Part shown: positions 1 through 5,137 of the stretch, piece by piece
How positions within the stretch are numbered: position 1 is the first letter of the stretch
Layout: each line of letters begins with the position of its first letter
NCBI GenBank assembly: GCA_015232735.1
Contig: JADFZC010000224.1
Span: 1-5,137, forward strand
DNA: 5,137 nt
Reading direction: 5' to 3'
Source of the DNA: Oligoflexales bacterium
Lineage (GTDB): Bacteria > Bdellovibrionota > Oligoflexia > Oligoflexales > Oligoflexaceae
Translations under genes and position numbers: made by a program
Notes under the pieces: model-generated
What the model was told of the DNA's origin: nothing
The model's input: the letters and a program-made list of their open reading frames with translations, nothing else
Database searches by the model: none

Positions 1-2
1 TA

Positions 3-494
3 GATTGCGAAGACATTCATTTAAAGGAAAACGAGCGCGACCTGCTTACAAAAATATTTCTTCATATTATCCGCAATTCAATGGACCATGGCATAGAAAC
101 CGCCGATGAGAGGGTATCAAAAAGAAAAAATGCTGTGGGGAAAATTTGGGTGGAGGCAAAATTAGTCGACGGCATACTGGTGATTCGTTATAAAGATGAT
201 GGCAAAGGGCTGGACCTGAAAAAACTGAGGGAACAGGCGGATGAAAGCCGACTCCTGACGAAAGATGAACTTCAAGACAGAAACAAGGTTGCAAATATAA
301 TTTTCCAAAGTGGCATATCGACGCGAACTTCTGTCACAGACATATCCGGCCGCGGAGTGGGGATGGGAGCTGTCAAGGAATTTCTGGAAAACAGTCGCGG
401 TTCAATAGAACTGAAACTTGAAGAATCCACAGAAAAAGACGACTCAAGCGTTCCCTTCGAGTTCCATATTTCCGTACCGCTTGACTTGGCCTAA
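3..494 (+). CDS. CheA-type histidine kinase ATPase domain, C-terminal part (5' end outside window)
   Basis: This is the C-terminal part of a sensor kinase; the open frame runs from the first complete codon (position 3), so the real start lies upstream. The ATG at 81 falls inside the ATP-binding N box and is not a start. All ATP-binding boxes are visible in order: N box HIIRNSMDHGIE (nt 63-98), G1 box DDGKGLD, F box IFQSGIST, and G2 box GRGVGMGAV. The form of the N box (RNSxDHGIE) is typical of CheA-like HATPase domains rather than ordinary EnvZ-type kinases. The fold would bind ATP and phosphorylate a histidine, usually on an Hpt domain, which would lie upstream. The protein stops about 20 residues after the domain's last strand (FEFHISVPLDLA), so the CheW-like coupling domain of true CheA is missing. 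That suggests a non-chemotaxis hybrid or Hpt-type kinase. Its sensor domain and partner cannot be seen. Confidence 0.9.
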   Translation, partial: DCEDIHLKENERDLLTKIFLHIIRNSMDHGIETADERVSKRKNAVGKIWVEAKLVDGILVIRYKDDGKGLDLKKLREQADESRLLTKDELQDRNKVANIIFQSGISTRTSVTDISGRGVGMGAVKEFLENSRGSIELKLEESTEKDDSSVPFEFHISVPLDLA

Positions 495-509
495 GGTCAA
501 TAGAATCCT

Positions 510-535
510 TGGTAATGGAAGTTACCATGATTTTT
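510..535 (+). terminator. Weak hairpin with T-run after the kinase gene
   Basis: TGGTAAT (510-516) pairs with GTTACCA (521-527), including one G-T wobble, around a GGAA tetraloop. A run of five T (531-535) follows after three bases. It begins 16 bp after the kinase stop codon, where an intrinsic terminator would be expected. The stem is short and AT-rich, so termination would be weak at best. Confidence 0.35.
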
Positions 536-630
536 GTAAGAAAAATCTTCATAGGCATGACTATTCTATGCAACCAATTGTTTATATTGATTATTTAAAT
601 TAAAATAACTGAAGTGAGCGTTGTTCACCC
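536..630. other. AT-rich non-coding stretch
   Basis: No gene is visible on either strand. The part around 573-608 is almost entirely A and T. CATAG (550-554) and CTATG (566-570) could form a weak hairpin. The stretch lies between the kinase terminator candidate and the large inverted repeat, and I cannot assign it a role. Confidence 0.4.
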
Positions 631-790
631 ACTAATTAGTCCCTGGCGCGAAATGCGCCAGGGACGTATCCTGGCAAGCGAAGCTTGCTTAGGATCTGTT
701 TGAAATATCTTGAAATTTCGGGGAGATCCTATACTCGCTGCGCTCGTCAGGATACGTCGCCGGCGCATTTCGCGCCAGCGACTAATTAAT
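631..790. repeat. 160-bp nested inverted repeat (MITE- or REP/BIME-like element)
   Basis: Two 67-base arms, 631-697 and 724-790, are inverted copies matching at 56 of 67 positions without gaps, separated by a 26-base spacer. Each arm contains smaller hairpins. In the left arm GTCCCTGGCGC (639-649) pairs perfectly with GCGCCAGGGAC (655-665) around GAAAT. A second hairpin has ATCCT (668-672) with AGGAT (691-695) enclosing GCAAGC (674-679) with GCTTGC (683-688). In the right arm GTCGC-C-GGCGC (756-766) pairs with GCGCC-A-GCGAC (772-782); relative to the left arm one stem base pair is exchanged on both sides. GAAAT/ATTTC in the spacer (702-706, 715-719) gives a small central stem. The outer ends are the AT-rich ACTAATTAGT and ACTAATTAAT. 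No transposase is present, so this would be a non-autonomous repeat or a structural intergenic element. The family is not recognised. Confidence 0.8.
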
Positions 791-903
791 AAAACGGGAA
801 TGCGCTTTTCTCTTGCACTTTGCCATTTCCAGGAAGTAAATCAGACAAACAAAAAGGATCCTGATCTCTCCCTAGTAATTTCTGATTATTGCATGATAGA
901 TCC
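791..903. other. Non-coding leader region upstream of xdhA
   Basis: No convincing gene is seen. AAGGATC (854-860) and GATCCTT (899-905) form a 7-bp inverted repeat separated by 38 bases, just upstream of the putative -10 box. It could be an operator half-site pair or a chance match. Confidence 0.3.
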
Positions 904-950
904 TTCTTCGTTGCGCGCTGGAAACTATATAATAAAAAAGGTCGAGGTAT
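904..950 (+). promoter_or_regulatory. Candidate sigma-70 -10 box and ribosome binding site for xdhA
   Basis: A perfect TATAAT stands at 928-933. The matching -35 is poor: TTCTTC at 904-909 lies 18 bp upstream and agrees with TTGACA at few positions. Transcription would begin near 940, leaving a leader of only about 14 bases. GAGGT at 944-948 lies five bases before the ATG at 954 and is a good Shine-Dalgarno sequence, which supports that start codon. The ribosome binding site is more certain than the promoter. Confidence 0.4.
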
Positions 951-953
951 TGA

Positions 954-3245
954 ATGAAATTCAACGTTATTGGAAAAAGCATCAACCGGATAGATGCAAC
1001 CTCAAAAGTAACTGGAAAGGCAAAATACGCCGACGACTTTCTTGATGACGACATGCTTACAGGAATGGTCCTCCGAAGTCCCCATGCACACGCAAAGATA
1101 AAAAAAATAGGCGTAGATGAAGCCAGATCCCTGAACGGCGTCGAGGCCGTCATAACACACGGGGATCTTCCAAGGATCAAATATGCGACCGCCGGACATC
1201 CATGGTCCCTGGAACCTGAACACCGCGACGTGGCTGACAGGTATGTTTTAACCGACAAGGCGCGTTTTGTGGGAGACATTGTGGCGATGGTCGTTGCAAA
1301 AGACAGGCCTACAGCAAAAAAGGCGCTTGAACTTATAAAAGTGGAATATGAAATCTTAAGCCACGCCCCTGATATGGAAACGGCTCTGGACAAGGAAATG
1401 GTTTCAATCCACGATGAAAATCCGGGAAATATTTTGAGCTCCGCAGGATATGGCTATGGAGATCTTTCCGGTTTTTTTTCAGGGGAATTCGAGATTTTCG
1501 AGGGAAAATTCGAAACACAGATGGTTCAGCACTGCAATATCGAAAACCACAGCGCCCAGGCCTATGTCGATGCGGACGGAAGACTTACCGTGGTGACCTC
1601 CACCCAGGTTCCTCACATTGTAAAAAGAATAGTCGCAATGTCCCTCGGATTGCCATGGGGCAAGGTAAGGGTGCTTAAACCATACGTCGGAGGCGGGTTT
1701 GGAAACAAGCAGGATGCGGTTATCGAACCTATTGTTGCTGCAATGTCGCTTTCCGTCAAAGGAAGGAGGGTCCGCTATGCCCTGACCAGAGAGGAATGCT
1801 TTATTGGCACCAGAGTACGACACGCGATGAAATTCGACTTGAAAACAGTGCTGTCAAAGGAAGGCGATCTTCTCGGCATAGATATAAAGGTGCTGTCAAA
1901 CAACGGAGCCTATGCCTCGCACGGTCATTCAGTTGCACTTAACGCAGGCAGCAAGATCCCGTCGCTATACAAATTCAAGGCTATGAGCTATGCACCAAGG
2001 ACGATATACACCAACCTTCCCGTCGCCGGGGCTATGCGTGGTTACGGCGTTCCTCAGATGACCTTTGCCCTTGAGAGCCACATCGATGACATTTCAAGAA
2101 AGCTTGGCATCGATCCGATCGAGTTTCGTATGCGGAATTTCGTGGGGGAGGGGCATATAAACCAATTGTCAAACAACACCGTAAGCTCCTTCGGAATCCG
2201 TGAATGCATTGAAAAAGGAAAACAGCTCATACAATGGGATGAGAAAAAGAGGCTTTACCGCAACGACAGGGGCGAGAAAAAAAGGGGTATGGGCATGGCC
2301 TGCTTTGCCTATGAGGCCGGGACACACCCCGAGGGACTGGAGATAGGGGGAGCCAGAATTGTGATGAACCAGGACGGTTCTGTCCAGCTACAGATAGGGG
2401 CAACTGAAATAGGTCAGGGCAGCGACACGGTTTTCGCACAGATGTGCGCTGAGGTTCTTGGAATACCAGTGGAAATGGTCCATGTCGTCACAACACAGGA
2501 TACAGACATTTCCCCATTTGACACAGGTGCATATGCCTCAAGACAGACCTTTGTCACAGGGTTTGCCGTGGAAAAGGCGGCCTCTCAGGTAAGGAAAAAG
2601 GTTCTCGAAATCGCCGGCAGAAAATCAAAAATAGGCGTTGATGATCTTACCATCAGGGACGCAAGGATTATTGAAACCAAAGGCATGAGGGAAATAGCGT
2701 CACTTGAAAGCATTGCCATGGAATCCTTCTATGACCGCCTTAATGCTTCCCCTATAACAAGCGACGTAACCTCGAATGTGAGAGTCAACGTACCTTCCTA
2801 CGGCGCCTCGTTTGCCGAAGTCGATGTCGATCTTAAGACAGGAAGGATAGAAGTACTTAATATCTTCAATATACATGATTCCGGAGTGATAATTAATCCA
2901 AAGCTGGCAGAAGGACAGGTCCATGGCGGCGTAAGCATGGGACTTGGATTTGCCCTTACCGAGCAGATGCTTTTCGACAAAACAAGCGGAAAACCCCTCA
3001 ACAACAATCTTCTCGATTATAAAATCCAGACCATTTTGGACACACCTGAAATAGGCGTCGGATTTGTCGAAACCTGCGAACCCTCAGCCTCGTTCAGCCA
3101 AAAATCACTTGGCGAACCTCCAGCCATATCCCCCGCACCCGCTATAAGGAATGCCGTTCTTGATGCAACCGGCATTGCGTTTTACAAGCTGCCCCTGACT
3201 CCCCAGTCAGTATTCGAAAAATTCAGGGAGTGTGGACTCATTTAA
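954..3245 (+). CDS. xdhA: Xanthine dehydrogenase, molybdenum-binding catalytic subunit
   Basis: This 763-residue protein resembles E. coli XdhA (about 750 residues) along its whole length, so it looks complete. It should be the large subunit that hydroxylates hypoxanthine/xanthine or a related heterocycle at a molybdopterin-bound Mo centre in the cytoplasm. The N-terminal hammerhead domain spans roughly residues 15-115 (GKAKYADDF onward), followed by two cofactor-binding domains. Visible motifs are QHCNIEN (192-198), GGGFGNKQD (246-254), GAMRGYG (359-365), GATEIGQG (482-489), ASRQ (528-531), EGQVHGG (653-659) and KSLGEPP, whose Glu721 is the expected catalytic base. Gln253 sits where bovine xanthine dehydrogenase has the substrate-contacting Glu802; as I recall, E. 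coli XdhA also has Gln there. There are no Fe-S or FAD domains in this chain, and no xdhB/xdhC-type partners adjoin it. The purine substrate is inferred from family resemblance; another N-heterocycle is possible. Confidence 0.93.
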   Translation: MKFNVIGKSINRIDATSKVTGKAKYADDFLDDDMLTGMVLRSPHAHAKIKKIGVDEARSLNGVEAVITHGDLPRIKYATAGHPWSLEPEHRDVADRYVLTDKARFVGDIVAMVVAKDRPTAKKALELIKVEYEILSHAPDMETALDKEMVSIHDENPGNILSSAGYGYGDLSGFFSGEFEIFEGKFETQMVQHCNIENHSAQAYVDADGRLTVVTSTQVPHIVKRIVAMSLGLPWGKVRVLKPYVGGGFGNKQDAVIEPIVAAMSLSVKGRRVRYALTREECFIGTRVRHAMKFDLKTVLSKEGDLLGIDIKVLSNNGAYASHGHSVALNAGSKIPSLYKFKAMSYAPRTIYTNLPVAGAMRGYGVPQMTFALESHIDDISRKLGIDPIEFRMRNFVGEGHINQLSNNTVSSFGIRECIEKGKQLIQWDEKKRLYRNDRGEKKRGMGMACFAYEAGTHPEGLEIGGARIVMNQDGSVQLQIGATEIGQGSDTVFAQMCAEVLGIPVEMVHVVTTQDTDISPFDTGAYASRQTFVTGFAVEKAASQVRKKVLEIAGRKSKIGVDDLTIRDARIIETKGMREIASLESIAMESFYDRLNASPITSDVTSNVRVNVPSYGASFAEVDVDLKTGRIEVLNIFNIHDSGVIINPKLAEGQVHGGVSMGLGFALTEQMLFDKTSGKPLNNNLLDYKIQTILDTPEIGVGFVETCEPSASFSQKSLGEPPAISPAPAIRNAVLDATGIAFYKLPLTPQSVFEKFRECGLI

Positions 3246-3266
3246 GTTGAAGCAGGCCAATTTTTC

Positions 3267-3309
3267 GTAAACCCGGCCCTGAAGGACCGGGTGTCGAATC
3301 AGGAGAGGC
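3267..3309. repeat. Hairpin repeat A, copy 1
   Basis: This 43-base sequence recurs exactly at 5095-5137. Its core is a hairpin at 3272-3291: CCCGG pairs with CCGGG, a C/A mismatch follows, then CC-TGAA-GG closes the loop. On the opposite strand the mismatch becomes a T-G (U-G) wobble, so the minus-strand form folds better. It begins 21 bp after the xdhA stop codon and its 3' end runs into the left arm of terminator-like hairpin C. Confidence 0.85.
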
Positions 3310-3330
3310 TTTAAACCTCTCCTGATTTTA
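3297..3330 (+). terminator. Probable intrinsic terminator of xdhA (hairpin C)
   Basis: AATCAGGAGAGG (3297-3308) pairs perfectly over 12 bases with CCTCTCCTGATT (3316-3327) around a seven-base loop, and the run TTTT covers 3326-3329. The T-rich side is on the + strand, so it fits termination of xdhA, 52 bp after its stop. The left arm is part of the repeated A sequence and recurs at the right edge of the window, cut off before its partner arm. Confidence 0.7.
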
Positions 3331-3343
3331 GTTAGCTTGAAGG

Positions 3344-3378
3344 ACCTCGCCCTGAAGGACGAGGTTTCCTTAAACTTG
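3344..3378. repeat. Hairpin repeat B, copy 1
   Basis: This 35-base sequence recurs exactly at 5060-5094. The hairpin at 3344-3365 has ACCTCG paired with CGAGGT, a C/A mismatch, and the same CC-TGAA-GG tip as repeat A. Compared with A, stem pairs 3 and 4 differ on both sides (C-G to T-A and G-C to C-G), so pairing is kept. It is followed by TTTCCTTAAACTTG. A further GAAGGAC occurs just upstream at 3340-3344 and may be a remnant of another core. It ends 17 bp before the PilZ start codon. Confidence 0.85.
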
Positions 3379-3395
3379 ATGAAAGGCCAAAGTGT

Positions 3396-3872
3396 ATGAA
3401 CAGAACAACAGTTCCGCACGATCCTTACACGGTCCTCTCAATGCTGAACGCAATGGAAGAGCACCTGAACAGGCAAAATAAAGGAAATCATGACAATGTT
3501 AATTCCCTGGATGCTCCCCGTATACGCCGTATAAGCGATAACGCTTCACAAAACAAAAAGACGTTTAAAAATCTCAGCCAGCGGAAAAGAGCCAAAAGGC
3601 ATCCCTTCGCCGGGGAGGTTCTTATTGTCAAAAACAATCGCTATCTCAAGGGCCGGGCCAAGAATATCTCAAAAAGCGGGATATTCGTATCTGCCTCCGA
3701 GAGGGTCTTCAAAGACCATGAGGCAGTCAGGGTCATCATAAAGCCGTTTGGCAGCGGAAAAACCTACAGGCTTGTTGCCCGAATTGCACGCTTCAGCAAC
3801 AGTCCGTTAAGCGAAAGCAAGGGATACGGGCTAAGATTCATTTATCCAAAAAATACTTTGCGATACTCGTAA
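3396..3872 (+). CDS. PilZ-domain protein, putative cyclic-di-GMP receptor
   Basis: This is a 158-residue cytoplasmic protein with no signal peptide or membrane segment. Residues 1-60 are polar, probably disordered, and not recognised. A PilZ domain covers about residues 62-153. The start of the c-di-GMP site reads QRKRAKRHP (62-70), the second motif is NISKSG (90-95, matching [D/N]xSxxG), and the closing strand is GYGLRF (143-148). The usual RxxxR is not exact: the nearest spacings are K64xxxR68 and R63xxxK67, so binding may be weaker or use a shifted arginine. PilZ proteins generally relay c-di-GMP levels to motility, exopolysaccharide or other outputs, but no output domain is visible. A modest ribosome binding site (AAGG, 3383-3386) precedes the ATG by nine bases. 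The gene stands alone, flanked by repeat B upstream and a gene-free gap downstream. Confidence 0.82.
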   Translation: MNRTTVPHDPYTVLSMLNAMEEHLNRQNKGNHDNVNSLDAPRIRRISDNASQNKKTFKNLSQRKRAKRHPFAGEVLIVKNNRYLKGRAKNISKSGIFVSASERVFKDHEAVRVIIKPFGSGKTYRLVARIARFSNSPLSESKGYGLRFIYPKNTLRYS

Positions 3873-4074
3873 ACCATTTCCTGAATTGGAACAATGATTG
3901 CAGTCACGCCCCCTTGGTGAGATGAAGACTCATTTTATCTTCGCTCTCCCCTCCGATATCTCCTGTTAAAAGACTTGTGCTTGTCTTTGCGGAAAAAAAA
4001 GGAAGACTATAAGAGTACCGAACAAAAGATTTACAATTGACCTGAATGTTGACAATTAGAAGATGGAGTTCCTA
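3873..4074. other. Gene-free gap with minor hairpins
   Basis: I see no coding region here on either strand. GAAGA/TCTTC around 3926-3944 and AAAGAC/GTCTTT (3969-3974, 3983-3988) can form weak, AT-rich hairpins, neither followed by a convincing T-run, so no clear PilZ terminator is found. AATTG (4035-4039) and CAATT (4053-4057) form a short inverted repeat that could be an operator, but it is too short to be sure. Confidence 0.4.
3986..4013 (+). promoter_or_regulatory. Candidate promoter for the small ORF and HEAT-like gene
   Basis: TATAAG at 4008-4013 matches five of six bases of the -10 consensus. The best-spaced -35 (TTTGCG, 3986-3991, 16-bp spacer) is poor. Transcription would begin near 4020, ahead of the small ORF at 4075. 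A TTGACA at 4049-4054 looks like a good -35 but has no acceptable -10 at 16-18 bp. Confidence 0.25.
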
Positions 4075-4197
4075 ATGAAATTTCAAAATGGCAAACGACT
4101 TGCCGTACAAAAGTCAGTCCCGTTTTCAGTACAAAAAACCAAAGAGGAAGGATCAGCGAAGAACGCCGCCTCAGGACAGAATTTTTTTTGGCATTAA
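4075..4197 (+). CDS. Possible small protein, 40 residues, unknown
   Basis: The ATG is preceded by GGAG at 4065-4068 with a six-base spacer, which is better than chance placement. The predicted peptide begins MKFQNGKRLAVQKSV and ends GQNFFWH. It is lysine-rich and has no hydrophobic segment, so neither a signal peptide nor a membrane helix is present. I do not recognise it. Its stop lies 27 bp before the ATG of the HEAT-like gene, so it could be the first gene of a two-gene operon or a leader ORF that affects translation of the next gene. The support is the ribosome binding site and position only. A chance ORF in a gap of this size is a real alternative. Confidence 0.4.
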   Translation: MKFQNGKRLAVQKSVPFSVQKTKEEGSAKNAASGQNFFWH

Positions 4198-4224
4198 AAT
4201 TCCGCTAAATTCAGGAGTATTAGC

Positions 4225-5052
4225 ATGAAATCCTATCCATTCTGGCTCTTCCTAGGTATCCTTCCGATATTTTTGACTTATAACTCAGGATTGATTCCAA
4301 AACGGGAAAGAGCTTCACATGTTATGAGCCGTAACCTCCAGAGAAGTTCCTCAGACACAGGGACAGCCGCAAAGGAAATCAAGCTGCCCGGCCATGCCAA
4401 ATCCAATATTTCAGAACAGGCATCCGCAGGTAAAAAAATCGATCCAAAACTTGAAAAAATATTGAAACAGATAGATCTGTATAAAAACTGTGCCCTTTTC
4501 GACGAATGTTATACTGACCCTTATCAATCCTTTGACCTTGATCCTGATCTGATAAAAGGGATGGTCGGCACAATAAAAAGCCTTGCCGAATTCAAATGCA
4601 AAGATCCGTCCCAGACAATTTTTATAGCTGATAAAGCCAGAGAGCTCCTGTTAATCGACAATTCGATGATCCGGATCGCCGCCATGGAAGTCATCAAAAC
4701 CCTGCCCAAAGACCAGGATACCCTGACGGTTCTTCTTTCAATCCTGACTGACGATATCGATGAGAGGGTTTTCAAGGCCGCCATTCCGATGATTCAACAG
4801 TATACAGACAAGGAGACATCGCAGCAGATAAGAGAATTTCTGGAACTGAAAATCAAAAACGGCGATCACTATGTTTGCGCCATAGCCGCTTCGCAAATAC
4901 TTGGTTTTTTAAATAATGACAATATCAAATACTACGAAAAAATGCTGATGGACCTTCCTGCAAAATCTTCAAATTACGTTGAGCTGAAGAAAGTTCTGGA
5001 GACATACAAAAAATCCCAATCCTTAAATGGCATGTCAATGATCAGTGTTTGA
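4225..5052 (+). CDS. Exported HEAT-like repeat protein, unknown function
   Basis: This is a 275-residue protein starting at an ATG with a strong AGGAG (4213-4217) seven bases upstream. Residues 5-19 (PFWLFLGILPIFLTY) form a hydrophobic segment after a short N-terminus with one lysine. It could be a cleaved signal peptide or an inner-membrane anchor; there is no lipobox cysteine. Residues 25-75 are polar and low in order. From about 105 to 262 the sequence is amphipathic helices in pairs, with HEAT-like stretches such as IRIAAMEVIKTL (149-160), VFKAAIPMIQQY (182-193) and VCAIAASQILGFL (217-229). This suggests a short alpha-solenoid used for protein-protein contact, probably in the periplasm. 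Four cysteines (89, 95, 125, 218) could form disulfides there. No enzyme motif is seen and no specific family is recognised; the HEAT assignment rests on pattern, not on a profile match. Confidence 0.75.
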   Translation: MKSYPFWLFLGILPIFLTYNSGLIPKRERASHVMSRNLQRSSSDTGTAAKEIKLPGHAKSNISEQASAGKKIDPKLEKILKQIDLYKNCALFDECYTDPYQSFDLDPDLIKGMVGTIKSLAEFKCKDPSQTIFIADKARELLLIDNSMIRIAAMEVIKTLPKDQDTLTVLLSILTDDIDERVFKAAIPMIQQYTDKETSQQIREFLELKIKNGDHYVCAIAASQILGFLNNDNIKYYEKMLMDLPAKSSNYVELKKVLETYKKSQSLNGMSMISV

Positions 5053-5059
5053 TTGAACA

Positions 5060-5094
5060 ACCTCGCCCTGAAGGACGAGGTTTCCTTAAACTTG
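5060..5094. repeat. Hairpin repeat B, copy 2
   Basis: This is an exact copy of 3344-3378, starting seven bases after the stop of the HEAT-like gene. Here the flanking base extends the stem to seven pairs (AACCTCG at 5059-5065 with CGAGGTT at 5076-5082), and TTTCC follows directly. It may therefore act as a modest terminator for that gene. It abuts repeat A copy 2 with no spacer. Confidence 0.85.
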
Positions 5095-5137
5095 GTAAAC
5101 CCGGCCCTGAAGGACCGGGTGTCGAATCAGGAGAGGC
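5095..5137. repeat. Hairpin repeat A, copy 2, running off the window
   Basis: This is an exact copy of 3267-3309, with the A hairpin at 5100-5119 and the left arm of hairpin C (AATCAGGAGAGG) just before the window edge. Identity continues to the last base, so the repeat is probably longer and hairpin C is likely completed outside the window. Confidence 0.85.

Noticed and set aside
81..494. ATG at 81 as the start of a complete small protein
   Set aside because: The frame is open to the left edge and the ATG lies inside the N box of the ATPase domain, so the gene is cut by the window.
811..825. Sigma-54 promoter around CTTGCACTTTGCC
   Set aside because: The GG of the -24 element is missing and the spacing to a -12 GC does not fit.
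710..1045. Open frame of 111 codons on the + strand
   Set aside because: It begins in the spacer of the inverted repeat, runs through its right arm (giving an arginine-rich sequence) and overlaps the start of xdhA in another frame. It has no good ribosome binding site.
872..1393. Minus-strand open frame of 173 codons
   Set aside because: It lies mostly antisense to the well-supported xdhA gene and its product resembles no known family; it looks like a shadow of xdhA codon structure.
3267..3378. Integron attC-like sites at gene 3' ends
   Set aside because: The hairpins follow genes as attC sites do, but no GTTRRRY/RYYYAAC core pair is found and no integrase is present.
4049..4078. Sigma-70 promoter with TTGACA at 4049-4054
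   Set aside because: The only hexamers at 17-18 bp spacing (CTAATG, TAATGA) match the -10 consensus poorly and overlap the small ORF's start codon.
4524..4784. Minus-strand open frame of 86 codons
   Set aside because: It lies fully antisense to the HEAT-like gene with no independent support.
3267..5137. CRISPR array
   Set aside because: There are only two copies of each repeat, separated by genes instead of short uniform spacers, and no cas gene is present.

Overview
The window looks like a stretch of chromosome from a Gram-negative environmental bacterium. Genes are separated by repeat-rich gaps, and all are on the + strand. A signalling kinase with a CheA-type ATPase domain, a PilZ protein and an exported helical-repeat protein next to a molybdenum hydroxylase would suit a Desulfobacterota-type (deltaproteobacterial) anaerobe. 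This is an impression from gene content and style; no marker gene is present to prove it.

Layout. Positions 3-494 hold the 3' end of a histidine kinase whose CheA-like ATPase domain ends the protein. Positions 495-953 are non-coding and carry a weak hairpin, an AT-rich patch, a 160-bp nested inverted repeat (631-790) and a probable -10 box with a good ribosome binding site. Positions 954-3245 encode a complete XdhA-type xanthine dehydrogenase molybdenum subunit, the best-supported gene here. Positions 3246-3395 hold three hairpins: A, C (a likely terminator) and B. Positions 3396-3872 encode a small PilZ-domain protein. A gap at 3873-4074 is followed by a possible 40-residue ORF (4075-4197) and an exported HEAT-like repeat protein (4225-5052). 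The window ends inside a second copy of the hairpin repeats, in the order B-A-C(start).

How the genes relate. Each gene seems to be its own transcription unit or nearly so, except that the small ORF and the HEAT-like gene are 27 bp apart and could be co-transcribed. The kinase and the PilZ protein both belong to signalling, but nothing shows that they act together or on XdhA. XdhA normally needs an FAD subunit and a 2Fe-2S subunit; neither lies beside it, so they must be encoded elsewhere if the enzyme is of the usual type.

The most unusual material is non-coding: the nested inverted repeat upstream of xdhA, and the A/B hairpins, which share a fixed core, have compensating stem changes, and recur as exact copies on both sides of the PilZ-HEAT segment. 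I see no complete mobile element, CRISPR array, RNA gene or obvious defence system.
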